Origin: Parapedobacter indicus | GTDB taxonomy: Bacteria; Bacteroidota; Bacteroidia; Sphingobacteriales; Sphingobacteriaceae | DNA length: 64,000 nt | Direction: 5' to 3' | NCBI RefSeq assembly: GCF_900113765.1 | Contig: NZ_FOQO01000005.1 | Coordinates: forward strand, 202,710-266,709 | Part shown: piece after piece, positions 54,159 through 62,611 of the stretch | Layout: each line of letters begins with the position of its first letter | Position numbering within the stretch: position 1 is the first letter of the stretch | Position numbers and translations under genes: made by a program | The notes under the pieces: model-generated | The model's database searches: none | Told to the model about the DNA's origin: nothing | What the model saw: only the letters and a program-made list of their open reading frames with translations

Positions 54159-57100
54159 ATGAAGAAGTTGGTTCAGGGAGTGGTTTCCTTCTCGCTCAAA
54201 AATACATTTATTGTCTTTTTCTTCACTGCGCTGCTGCTGGGTGTAGGCATTTATTGCCTTGTGCATACGCCGATTGAGGCGTATCCCGATGTGACGAATA
54301 CCCGTGCGCGTATCATCACCCAATGGCCGGGGCGAAGCGCGGAGGAGGTAGAGAAATTCGTTACGCTGCCAGTATCCAAAGAAGTCAATACGATTCCCCG
54401 CAAAACGGAGGTACGGTCTATCTCGTTATTCGGGTTGTCGGTAGTGACCTTAATCTTCGAAGATGGAGTGGACGACTTCTATGCACAACAGTATGCATCA
54501 AACCGCTTGCAGGGGGTTGACCTACCCGAGGGGGCTACGGCGGACATCGAACCTCCTTCGGGCGCGACGGGTGAAATCTTCCGGTATGTGGTAAAGAGCG
54601 ACCTTCCCATTAAAGAAGTCACAGCCATACACGACTGGGTGATTGAGCGTGAATTGGTGGGCGTACCAGGTGTGGCCGATGTGGTGAGCTTCGGTGGGGA
54701 GGAAAAAATATACGAAGTTAAGATCAATCCAACGGAGCTGGTCAATTACGACCTGTCTCCATTGGATGTTTATGAAGCCGTCAGCAAAAGCAACATCAAT
54801 GTGGGGGGCGATGTGATCCAGCGGGGAGATCAGGCCTACGTGGTGCGGGGCATTGGTCTGCTCGACAAAGAGGAGGATATCGAGAACATCCTCATCACGG
54901 TGAAAGGGGGTACCCCCATATTGGTGAAGCATGTTGCCCAGGTGGTGGTATCGGCCAAGCCACGGCTCGGCAAAGTAGGGTTTCAGGACGACGACGATCT
55001 GGTGGAAGGCATTGTCATTATGCTCCGTGGGGAAAATCCCGGAGATGTCATCGCACGGCTGAAAGCAAAGATCGATGAACTCAATGAGCGCATCCTACCG
55101 GTGAATGTCAGCATCGTTCCGTTTATCGACCGTACCGAGTTGGTGGGAGCGACGGTACATACCGTAAGCAGGAATCTGATAGAGGGCATCGTGTTGGTAT
55201 CGGTAGTCGTCTTTATTTTCCTATTCAATTGGCGTACCACCGTTATCGTAGCCTCCGTCATCCCCCTGGCCTTTCTCTTTGCCATCGTTATGCTGCGCAT
55301 TCAAGGATTGCCCGCCAACCTCATTTCCATGGGTGCATTGGATTTCGGGCTGCTCCTGGAAGGAACGCTGGTGATTGTCGAAAGCGTGTTCGTCGGCATG
55401 CGCAAGCGGGCTGATTTGATGGGTATGGAACGGTTTAACCGCTCGATCAAGCTGGGCATCATCAAAAAAAGTGTAGCCAGCGTGGCTACCTATGTTTTTT
55501 TCGCTCAGCTGATCCTGATCGTCGCCTTGCTTCCTATCTTTTCCTTTCAGAAGGTGGAAGGCAAGATGTTTTCGCCATTAGCCTTTACCCTGGGGTATGC
55601 CCTGCTGGGCTCGCTCATTCTTAGCCTCACCTACGTACCTGCCATGTGCAAGGTACTGCTGCGGCGGAATATCCGGGAAAAAGAGAACTTCATTTCCAGC
55701 GGATTCCACCGCGGAGCTTCGCTTCTATTTGAGTGGAGTCAGCGCCATCGGCGGCTGACGCTGATTGGCTTTTCTGTATTGGTGGTTGGCTGCGGGATAC
55801 GCTTTTTGTTTTATGGCTCCGAGTTTATTCCGAGCCTGAACGAGGGTGCGATTTATGTGCGGGCAACCTTACCCAACAGTGTCAACCTGGACGAATCCGT
55901 ACGTTTGGCCAATGAGATGCGTCAAAAATTAAGGGCCTTTGAGGAAGTAGAATTTGTGATGAGCCAAACGGGTAGGCCGAACGATGGAACCGATCCTACT
56001 GGTTTTTTCAATGTTGAATTTCACATCCAGTTATTTCCCGAATCGGACTGGAAACGGAAGGTCAATAAAGATCAATTACTCAGCGAAATGCGTGGGGAAC
56101 TGGAAGCCTATCCCGGCATCAACTTTGGGTTCAGCCAACCCATCCAAGACAATGTGGAAGAATACGTAGCGGGGGTAAAAAGTGCGTTGGTTGTGAAGAT
56201 TTTTGGTGATGACCTGGGCCAGCTGGAAGACTACGCAGGTCAGGTGGAAAAGGTATTGGCAACGGTTCCGGGCATTACGGATTTGAAAGTTTATAAAAAT
56301 ATCGGGCTTCCGGAGCTGCGTATCCAGCTGCACGACAGCAAAATGGCTCGTTACGCGGTGAACACGGCGGATGTACAGGCGGTAGTGGCAATGGCTATCG
56401 GCGGACAGGCGGCTACACAATTTTATGAAAACGAACGGTTATTCGATGTACGCCTGCGTTTTCAGGCGGCGTATCGGGATGATGATGAAAAGATCGGTAA
56501 CATCTTGATACCTACCATGGATGGGAAATCCGTTCCGCTCCGCGAAATTGCTACGATCGGGTTTCATACAGGACCAACGTTCATTTATCGCGAAGGAAGC
56601 AGCCGCTACATCGGTGTAGGTTTCAGTATCGAGGGACGGGATTTAGGCAGCACGATTACTGGTGCTCAGCGCAAAGTAGCGTTGGAGACGAACATCCCAA
56701 AAATGAACAAGGTGGAATGGGCGGGCGAATTTGAAAGTAAGGAACGAGCTTCGCGTCAATTGGCTGTGGTGGTGCCGATAGCGCTGGTGCTAATCCTGTT
56801 TCTGCTGTACTTCAATTTCGGCAACTACAAAGATACGCTGGTCGCACTGGGTACCATCCCCTTTGCCTTTGTGGGCGGATTTTTATCGTTATGGGCGACC
56901 GGAACGGTGTTTGGTATCTCCGCAGGAATCGGTTTCATCATCTTGTTCGGCGTCAATACAATTAATGCCATTATCCTTATCGCGGTCATGAAAGAAAATA
57001 TGTACCGTCGGAAACTGCCCTTGGCGGCGGCTATCCGTCAGGGCGTGTACAGCCGTATCCGTCCCGTCGTGATGATTGCGTTGATGGGATCTATGGGCCT

Positions 57101-57254
57101 GCTGCCTGCTGCGCTTTCCACTGGCATGGGGTCTGAAATCCAAAAACCTTTGGCCATTATGATTGTGGGTGGATTGCAGGTTTGCATGCTACTTTCGTTT
57201 ACCGTGCTGCCGCAATTTTTTTATTGGATGTACCGGAAAGAACGGGTAGGCTAG
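54159..57254 (+). CDS. CzcA/CusA-family heavy-metal RND efflux pump
   Basis: 1031 residues, 12 membrane helices, two large periplasmic loops. N-terminal PIEAYPDVTNTRARIITQWPG and GRSAEEVEKFVTLPVS match the HME subgroup. The proton-relay helix 4 reads DFGLLLEGTLVIVES (D395, E401, E408): the DFG start favours the divalent-cation branch, but the second Asp of the classical D-D-E triad is Glu. The C-terminal half repeats the fold (FGISAGIGFIILFGVNTINAIILI). It pumps cations such as Zn, Co, Ni or Cd from periplasm to outside with the two preceding genes; the metal is not determinable here. Confidence 0.92.
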   Translation: MKKLVQGVVSFSLKNTFIVFFFTALLLGVGIYCLVHTPIEAYPDVTNTRARIITQWPGRSAEEVEKFVTLPVSKEVNTIPRKTEVRSISLFGLSVVTLIFEDGVDDFYAQQYASNRLQGVDLPEGATADIEPPSGATGEIFRYVVKSDLPIKEVTAIHDWVIERELVGVPGVADVVSFGGEEKIYEVKINPTELVNYDLSPLDVYEAVSKSNINVGGDVIQRGDQAYVVRGIGLLDKEEDIENILITVKGGTPILVKHVAQVVVSAKPRLGKVGFQDDDDLVEGIVIMLRGENPGDVIARLKAKIDELNERILPVNVSIVPFIDRTELVGATVHTVSRNLIEGIVLVSVVVFIFLFNWRTTVIVASVIPLAFLFAIVMLRIQGLPANLISMGALDFGLLLEGTLVIVESVFVGMRKRADLMGMERFNRSIKLGIIKKSVASVATYVFFAQLILIVALLPIFSFQKVEGKMFSPLAFTLGYALLGSLILSLTYVPAMCKVLLRRNIREKENFISSGFHRGASLLFEWSQRHRRLTLIGFSVLVVGCGIRFLFYGSEFIPSLNEGAIYVRATLPNSVNLDESVRLANEMRQKLRAFEEVEFVMSQTGRPNDGTDPTGFFNVEFHIQLFPESDWKRKVNKDQLLSEMRGELEAYPGINFGFSQPIQDNVEEYVAGVKSALVVKIFGDDLGQLEDYAGQVEKVLATVPGITDLKVYKNIGLPELRIQLHDSKMARYAVNTADVQAVVAMAIGGQAATQFYENERLFDVRLRFQAAYRDDDEKIGNILIPTMDGKSVPLREIATIGFHTGPTFIYREGSSRYIGVGFSIEGRDLGSTITGAQRKVALETNIPKMNKVEWAGEFESKERASRQLAVVVPIALVLILFLLYFNFGNYKDTLVALGTIPFAFVGGFLSLWATGTVFGISAGIGFIILFGVNTINAIILIAVMKENMYRRKLPLAAAIRQGVYSRIRPVVMIALMGSMGLLPAALSTGMGSEIQKPLAIMIVGGLQVCMLLSFTVLPQFFYWMYRKERVG

Positions 57255-57272
57255 CTAACCGGTTTTATTTGC

Positions 57273-57280
57273 TATTTTTG
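57273..57280 (+). promoter_or_regulatory. -7 element before fabF
   Basis: TATTTTTG, exact TAnnTTTG, 16 bases before the fabF start; the -33 TTG is not clear. Confidence 0.45.
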
Positions 57281-57296
57281 CCGGAAATTTGATATT

Positions 57297-58535
57297 ATGG
57301 TAAGAGTAGTCATTACCGGAATGGGGGCCGTTACGCCCTTGGGTAACGATGTAAAAACGTTTTGGCAGAATATTATCAACGGTGTAAGCGGTGCGGGTAC
57401 CATTTCGCGGTTTGACGCAAGCCAATTCCGCACGCAGATTGCCTGTGAAGTAAAAGATTTTTCGCCGGAGCGTTATTTAAACCGGAATGAAATCAAGCGG
57501 AGCGACCTCTTTACGCAATATGCGCTGTATTCGGCGTCGCAGGCGCTGGAGGATTCGGGACTTGATCTTTCGACGATGGACCCGTTTGATATCGGTGTGA
57601 TCTGGGGAGTGGGACAAGGCGGCATGGAAACCTTCGAACAAGAGGTGACCCAATATGTTACTGGCGGATATACACCACGTTTCAGTCCCTTTTTCGTCCC
57701 GCGATTGATCGTTAACTTGGCTTCGGGCATGATCTCGATGAAATTCGGGTTGCAGGGTATTAACTACACAGCTGTTTCGGCTTGTGCAACGTCTAACACG
57801 GCTTTGATGGATGCGTTCAATTACATCAAGATGGGCAAAGCGAAGGTGTTTGTTACAGGAGGCTCTGAGGCCCCCATCACACCGGCTTCCATTGGTGGGT
57901 TTTCGGCAATGAAGGCGATGTCTACGCGTAACGACGACCCCCAACATGCAAGTCGGCCGTATGACCGGGATCGGGACGGCTTTGTAATGGGCGAAGGTGC
58001 AGGAGCATTAATTCTGGAAGAATACGAACATGCGAAACGACGCGGAGCACCTATCTATGCCGAATTGGTGGGTGCATCCATGACAGCGGATGCTTATCAC
58101 ATGACGGCTCCGCATCCGGAAGGGATCGGCGCATCCAAAGCGATGGAGCTGGCATTGAAGGAAGCGGGAATATCGCCAGCGGAGGTGGATTACCTTAATC
58201 CGCACGCAACGTCCACACCCATTGGCGACATCAGCGAATTGAAAGCGGTGAGTGCGGCTTTGGGCAACACGGAAAACCTGCGTATCAGCGCGACAAAGTC
58301 GATGACGGGACATTTACTGGGTGCTGCCGGTGCCATTGAAGCGATTATTGCGATAAAAGCGATAAACGAACAGCTGATTCCGCCCACCATTAACATCGAT
58401 TCGCTGGACGAGGCTGTTCCGCAGGGCATCCATATTGTGACCCATGAAGCGTTACCCCACAAAATCAACGTGGCGATGAGCAATGCATTTGGCTTTGGCG
58501 GTCATAATGCCACTGTCGTTTTCCGGAAAATATAG
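57297..58535 (+). CDS. fabF: Beta-ketoacyl-ACP synthase II
   Basis: 412 residues, full length. It opens with VVITGMGAVTPLGNDV. Thiolase-fold active site: C163 in AVSACATSN, His in NPHATSTPIGD, Lys in ATKSMTGHLLGAAG with its His, and the closing FGFGGHNATVVF. It condenses malonyl-ACP with acyl-ACP in fatty-acid elongation. No acpP is adjacent on the left. It is convergent with the PorP/SprF-like gene with only 7 bp between stops. Confidence 0.95.
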   Translation: MVRVVITGMGAVTPLGNDVKTFWQNIINGVSGAGTISRFDASQFRTQIACEVKDFSPERYLNRNEIKRSDLFTQYALYSASQALEDSGLDLSTMDPFDIGVIWGVGQGGMETFEQEVTQYVTGGYTPRFSPFFVPRLIVNLASGMISMKFGLQGINYTAVSACATSNTALMDAFNYIKMGKAKVFVTGGSEAPITPASIGGFSAMKAMSTRNDDPQHASRPYDRDRDGFVMGEGAGALILEEYEHAKRRGAPIYAELVGASMTADAYHMTAPHPEGIGASKAMELALKEAGISPAEVDYLNPHATSTPIGDISELKAVSAALGNTENLRISATKSMTGHLLGAAGAIEAIIAIKAINEQLIPPTINIDSLDEAVPQGIHIVTHEALPHKINVAMSNAFGFGGHNATVVFRKI

Positions 58536-58542
58536 CAAGCCG

Positions 58543-59550
58543 TTAGAAATAACATTTGACCCGGTCAAGTGGTCGCCCTAACGTGACGCCCAATGTCACT
58601 TCATGCGATCCGTTTTGCAGGCCATTGAGGCGGCTCAGCATGTAGTCATAGGAATACCCAATGCGGAGCCTTTCGGTAACAAAGATCTGCATGAGGAACG
58701 AGGTGGAGTTCATGCCACTGAGGCGGTTGCCCGTGAAGCGCTGATAATCCCGGCGGAATGCGGAGACACCAGTACGGATGCCGCCGCCCAACCACAATCG
58801 GTCGCCAAAGATGGCCATTGCACTGATGTCCAAGCTGGGAGGGCCCATGAAATCGTCTTTATACAGGAGGCTGGGCCTCAGTTTGACGGATTCGTTGAGG
58901 TCTACCAACATTCCCCCGATAATATATAAGTGCCGTCTGCGCCGGATGTGGTCAGTAGTGGTTTGATCCCACCGGAACAGGTTATCGCTGCTGTTGCCCG
59001 AGAGCAGGTCCATGAGGGAAATCCCGGCATACCACCTGGCATTGTGGTAGTAGATGCCAAATCGAAGATCGGGCACGAAGTTGCTGATTTTTCCGGTGGG
59101 AAGCGTCTGATCACCATCGTCCAGCACGATAATCTTAGTACCGTCCAAGCTGTATTGGGTCACCCCTGCCCCCACGCCAAAGCTAAGCCGTTGGGTGTCC
59201 TCACGATCGAGACGAAGCCGGTATGCATAGTTGAGGTAAGCCGAGGTGGCGGTTTGCGGCCCCAGCTGGTCGGCCATGAGCTGTATGCCGCCGCCATGGC
59301 GCCGTGCGCCATAGAGATCGAGCAAGCCATCCAATGACAATAAACCGGTCTGGGGTGCTCCTTCCAGGTCCACCCATTGGCTGCGGAGTCCGAGTTGGGC
59401 AAACAGTTCCTCCTTATATCCCGCATAGGCTGGATTCACGCTCATGGAATTGAACACATATTGGGTGAACTGGATATTTTGCTGACCTTGCACGGGGAGC
59501 ATGGCGTTCCAGCAGAGCAACAAGGCGAGGATTTTGAATGTTCTTCTCAT
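58543..59550 (-). CDS. PorP/SprF-family outer-membrane protein
   Basis: 335 residues with a signal peptide (ILALLLCWNAMLPVQGQ). The family opening is clear: QFTQYVFNSMSVNPAYAGYKEEL, then RSQWVDLEGAPQTGLLS. The rest is beta-barrel-like with alternating aromatic strands and ends with the conserved YDYMLSRLNGLQNGSHEVTLGV. SprF-like proteins are needed for type IX secretion of a specific partner carrying a gliding-type (type B) C-terminal domain. The partner is almost certainly the gene 21 bp upstream. Confidence 0.93.
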   Translation of the reverse strand: MRRTFKILALLLCWNAMLPVQGQQNIQFTQYVFNSMSVNPAYAGYKEELFAQLGLRSQWVDLEGAPQTGLLSLDGLLDLYGARRHGGGIQLMADQLGPQTATSAYLNYAYRLRLDREDTQRLSFGVGAGVTQYSLDGTKIIVLDDGDQTLPTGKISNFVPDLRFGIYYHNARWYAGISLMDLLSGNSSDNLFRWDQTTTDHIRRRRHLYIIGGMLVDLNESVKLRPSLLYKDDFMGPPSLDISAMAIFGDRLWLGGGIRTGVSAFRRDYQRFTGNRLSGMNSTSFLMQIFVTERLRIGYSYDYMLSRLNGLQNGSHEVTLGVTLGRPLDRVKCYF

Positions 59551-59571
59551 ATCGGTAGGCCGTCTCCTTTA

Positions 59572-61125
59572 TTATCTTTTTACGAGCACCCACCCCTTGT
59601 GGATGGTTTCTACGCCGTTTTTGATGAGCACGAGGCGATAATAGTATGTGCCTTCGCTTACCCCTGCTGCACCCCAATCTTGTTGATAGCTGTGGCTGCG
59701 GTATACTTCATTGCCCCAGCGGTTGAAAATGGTCAGATCGCCGTTATCGTAGTTTTCCAGTCCCTGAATGACAAACAGGTCATTTTTACCGTCGCCATTG
59801 GGCGTCACAGCATTTGGAATGAGCAATTCGGCATATGTGATTGTCATCCGGACAGTCGCAAAATCCTTCAGTCCGTTTTCATCGGTGATTTCATAGATGA
59901 AGGAGTCGTCGCCGACGTATTTGATATTGGATGTATAGGTGATACTACCGTCGCTGTTGATGAAAACCGTTCCATGTGTTGGCTGTACGACTACGCGTAC
60001 CCGACCGACCAAAATGGGGCTGTTTCCAGGCAGGTCGTTTTCAAGAACGACGACGGTGAGCCGTCGACCAGAGGGCCCTTCGTGTTCATCATCGTTGGCT
60101 TGCGGCCCTCGATTGTCCGATACCAATTTTGTCAGCCAGCTGTCGTCAGCAGATGCAGTGGCTGCTGTCACCCAGTCGCGGGTGTGTGTACCCTGCGCGA
60201 TTCGTTCGGTATTGCCGCCCATCCAGTTGCCGCTACCCGCATATTGGACAATCTGGGCCTGCTCATCGACGTAGGCCGTGCCGTTGGTGATGCTGTTGTG
60301 TTGTAGCGTATAGGCCGTATATACGGGTTGGTCGGCGTAGATGTGCCACACGCGATCCATTCCGGCCTGTGGTTGTTCGACCACTGCCGGTGAGGCCGCG
60401 TAATCTTGTACCGCCACGTATAAGGCAGTTTTGCTAGCCGGAGACAATGTCGCAGGCGTATAGTCGCCTTCTGCTATGCCCACGGGAAAAGTAAACGGAT
60501 TGGTCATGGCATAGGTTTTCACGATGTGTCCGGTGATACTGTTGCCGGTTACGATCATCCGTTCGCGGCTGTAATTATGGAGGCTCCCTTGTTCGCCGAT
60601 GTATAGGTTATGGCCGTTGAGTATTATATCGCCGCTATCTACGGCAAACTCAAAGTGGCTGTTGAGGTGGAGTGCAGCTGCTTGTGGCCTGTTGGCCGGT
60701 AGGTTGATGTGATAGCCCGGGTCGGTGAGATCGGCGAGGACAAGATTACTTGGGTTACGCAGTTCGATGGTTACACCGATGAGCCTGCCATTGTTACCAT
60801 CGATTTGAGTAGGGCTGGTGGGCATGTCTTCGTAGAACGGATTGGTGCCCGGGTCGTGGATAATGATTTTGCCTGTGCCGGTAAAGGTGGCGGTCGGAGC
60901 AATCCAGATATTGCGGCTCCAGATTTCGAGTGTGCCGTTGATGATCCAATGGGCATTTGGGCCGAAGTAGGTGGTTTCGGCAAAACGGAGTTCCACGGTT
61001 TCCGGCTCAATGATGACGGTCGAGTTGTCGGCAGTGGTGCTGCCGGCGCCGGTTTGGGCATACACCAGATGCTTCGCGAGGAAAAACACCAAACAGCAAA
61101 CGATATATCGACAAGCACGGCTCAT
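59572..61125 (-). CDS. Surface protein with gliding-motility (type B) C-terminal sorting domain
   Basis: 517 residues, signal peptide (YIVCCLVFFLAKHLVYAQ). The N-terminal half is a beta-helix/adhesin-like region (ELRFAETTYFGPNAHWIINGTLEI, IILNGHNLYIGEQGSL). Next a cadherin/VCBS-like tail domain (PQANDDEHEG...LENDLPGN, GSITYTSNIKYVGDDSFIYEITD), then the CHU_C domain (IPNAVTPNGDGKNDLFVIQG, FNRWGNEVYRS, GTYYYRLVL) that targets proteins to the type IX system. It is likely exposed on the cell surface and secreted with the downstream SprF-like protein. Confidence 0.92.
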   Translation of the reverse strand: MSRACRYIVCCLVFFLAKHLVYAQTGAGSTTADNSTVIIEPETVELRFAETTYFGPNAHWIINGTLEIWSRNIWIAPTATFTGTGKIIIHDPGTNPFYEDMPTSPTQIDGNNGRLIGVTIELRNPSNLVLADLTDPGYHINLPANRPQAAALHLNSHFEFAVDSGDIILNGHNLYIGEQGSLHNYSRERMIVTGNSITGHIVKTYAMTNPFTFPVGIAEGDYTPATLSPASKTALYVAVQDYAASPAVVEQPQAGMDRVWHIYADQPVYTAYTLQHNSITNGTAYVDEQAQIVQYAGSGNWMGGNTERIAQGTHTRDWVTAATASADDSWLTKLVSDNRGPQANDDEHEGPSGRRLTVVVLENDLPGNSPILVGRVRVVVQPTHGTVFINSDGSITYTSNIKYVGDDSFIYEITDENGLKDFATVRMTITYAELLIPNAVTPNGDGKNDLFVIQGLENYDNGDLTIFNRWGNEVYRSHSYQQDWGAAGVSEGTYYYRLVLIKNGVETIHKGWVLVKR

Positions 61126-61141
61126 TTTAGTATTCCATCAT

Positions 61142-62611
61142 TTACGGCGATTGTGTGGGCTGTTTTACTTTTGAAGGAAGCATGGGGTTTGTTGTCGCGG
61201 GGCCTAATATATAAATGAAGTGATCTTCCACTTCGCCGCTGGATGCGACGGTCGTCGGAGACAGTATTTCGTCTTCGTTAACAGCGTACCGTATTCTTGC
61301 GTAGGTGCTCTTTGCGATGCGATTTTCGGGAATGGTCCATCTTAGTATTACGGTGCCAGTGCCTGCAGGAGCTTCGGTGGAGGACCGTTCACTTTCTTCG
61401 AATTCCCCGTTCCAGTTGAAATCTATCCATGCGACAATGCGAGCGTTTGCCGAACCTTGATAAGGAATCTCGACGGCTATCGTATTCCCTTTCTTGTACG
61501 TTGCGTTATATGACCAACGCTTGTGTGCAGCGGGCCAGGCATCTTCTTCGTTTGTCGGTCCGTCCGGATCATTATCGTCACCAAGGGCGTCTTCGCTGTA
61601 TAGGGGCACGGCATCCGGATCAGGGCCAGTGGATCCAAGATAGGTGGATGGTTCCGACACGAGCGCCCCTGGGGTATAATCTGGCCTGTTTAGGTTTTCG
61701 GGCACTCCCATGGTAATTTCATCGTCACTAAGGGCGGTTCCGTCAAACAGGTGAAGCGGGGCACCGTAGGACTCCGGTGCGTCGCCTCGATCGGCATTGA
61801 TCGTGAGGAGTCCTAAGGCGAGAGCGGTTGTACCGGTACCACGTAAGGTGACGTCAAAGGAAACCTCATAGTCGTCGTTGAAAGCGCCATAGGCGGAGGA
61901 GTTAAATGTGAGGAAAGATACGGCGGCTGTGTTGTCGTTATTGCCCTTTTGGAAATGAATCCGTTGTCGGGTAGTTCCTGCTTCGGTGGTTTTTTCTACC
62001 ATATAGGGAGCTGTATTTGCCAGGTTTTTTTTTAATTCAACAATGTTCCATGTTCCATCGGCGGTGACGTGAAAGAATTCTCCCGAATTATTCAAGGATT
62101 CTGCATCGCCCAGCACCAAGCCGGCCAACCTTACGGGTATCCCATCCAATCTTGCTTTGCAGGTGATGGTGAAACTTACTGTTTGGCCACTTGTTTTTAT
62201 ACCGTTTACAAGTTGATTACTGGCGTCGGTACCTCCGATGTGGTACATGTCATCCATGGAATCGCCGCCATAATTTCCAGGAGCGTAGCTTTTGATTTCC
62301 CCACCGGGGGAAATATTGCTGATAACCGCTTCTACACAAAGGTATTTCCCGTCACCCAAGGGTATGGAGGCGTAAGAGCCGGAGCCGTTGTTTAGCGGTT
62401 GATCATGTCGACCATATTGATAGTTGTCAACGTTGCTGAGCTCCGCCCCCCATGTTAACCACAGAACTTGCTCTTTGTAAAGACTGGTTCCGCCTTGAGC
62501 GTAGGCTGCAGTGGTCGGCTGGGAAGGAAAGCACGGGGATTGCGCTTGGACTTCCTGTAATGTTAGAAATATGTACAAGCAACATCCGGTTAAAAAGGCA
62601 ATGTGTTTCAT
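61142..62611 (-). CDS. GEVED-domain secreted protein
   Basis: 489 residues with a signal peptide (LTGCCLYIFLTLQEVQAQ). The central part (about 250-380) is Asp/Glu-rich with GDAPESYGAP, DALGDDNDPDGPTNEEDAW, then the GEVED domain: IVAWIDFNWNGEFEESERS, WTIPEN, YARIRYAV and SGEVEDHFIYI. Such domains probably bind calcium and occur in large surface adhesins. There is no visible sorting domain at the C-terminus (ends GPATTNPMLPSKVKQ), so it may be periplasmic or bound to its neighbours. Its ATG overlaps the stop of the repeat-protein gene. Confidence 0.88.
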   Translation of the reverse strand: MKHIAFLTGCCLYIFLTLQEVQAQSPCFPSQPTTAAYAQGGTSLYKEQVLWLTWGAELSNVDNYQYGRHDQPLNNGSGSYASIPLGDGKYLCVEAVISNISPGGEIKSYAPGNYGGDSMDDMYHIGGTDASNQLVNGIKTSGQTVSFTITCKARLDGIPVRLAGLVLGDAESLNNSGEFFHVTADGTWNIVELKKNLANTAPYMVEKTTEAGTTRQRIHFQKGNNDNTAAVSFLTFNSSAYGAFNDDYEVSFDVTLRGTGTTALALGLLTINADRGDAPESYGAPLHLFDGTALSDDEITMGVPENLNRPDYTPGALVSEPSTYLGSTGPDPDAVPLYSEDALGDDNDPDGPTNEEDAWPAAHKRWSYNATYKKGNTIAVEIPYQGSANARIVAWIDFNWNGEFEESERSSTEAPAGTGTVILRWTIPENRIAKSTYARIRYAVNEDEILSPTTVASSGEVEDHFIYILGPATTNPMLPSKVKQPTQSP

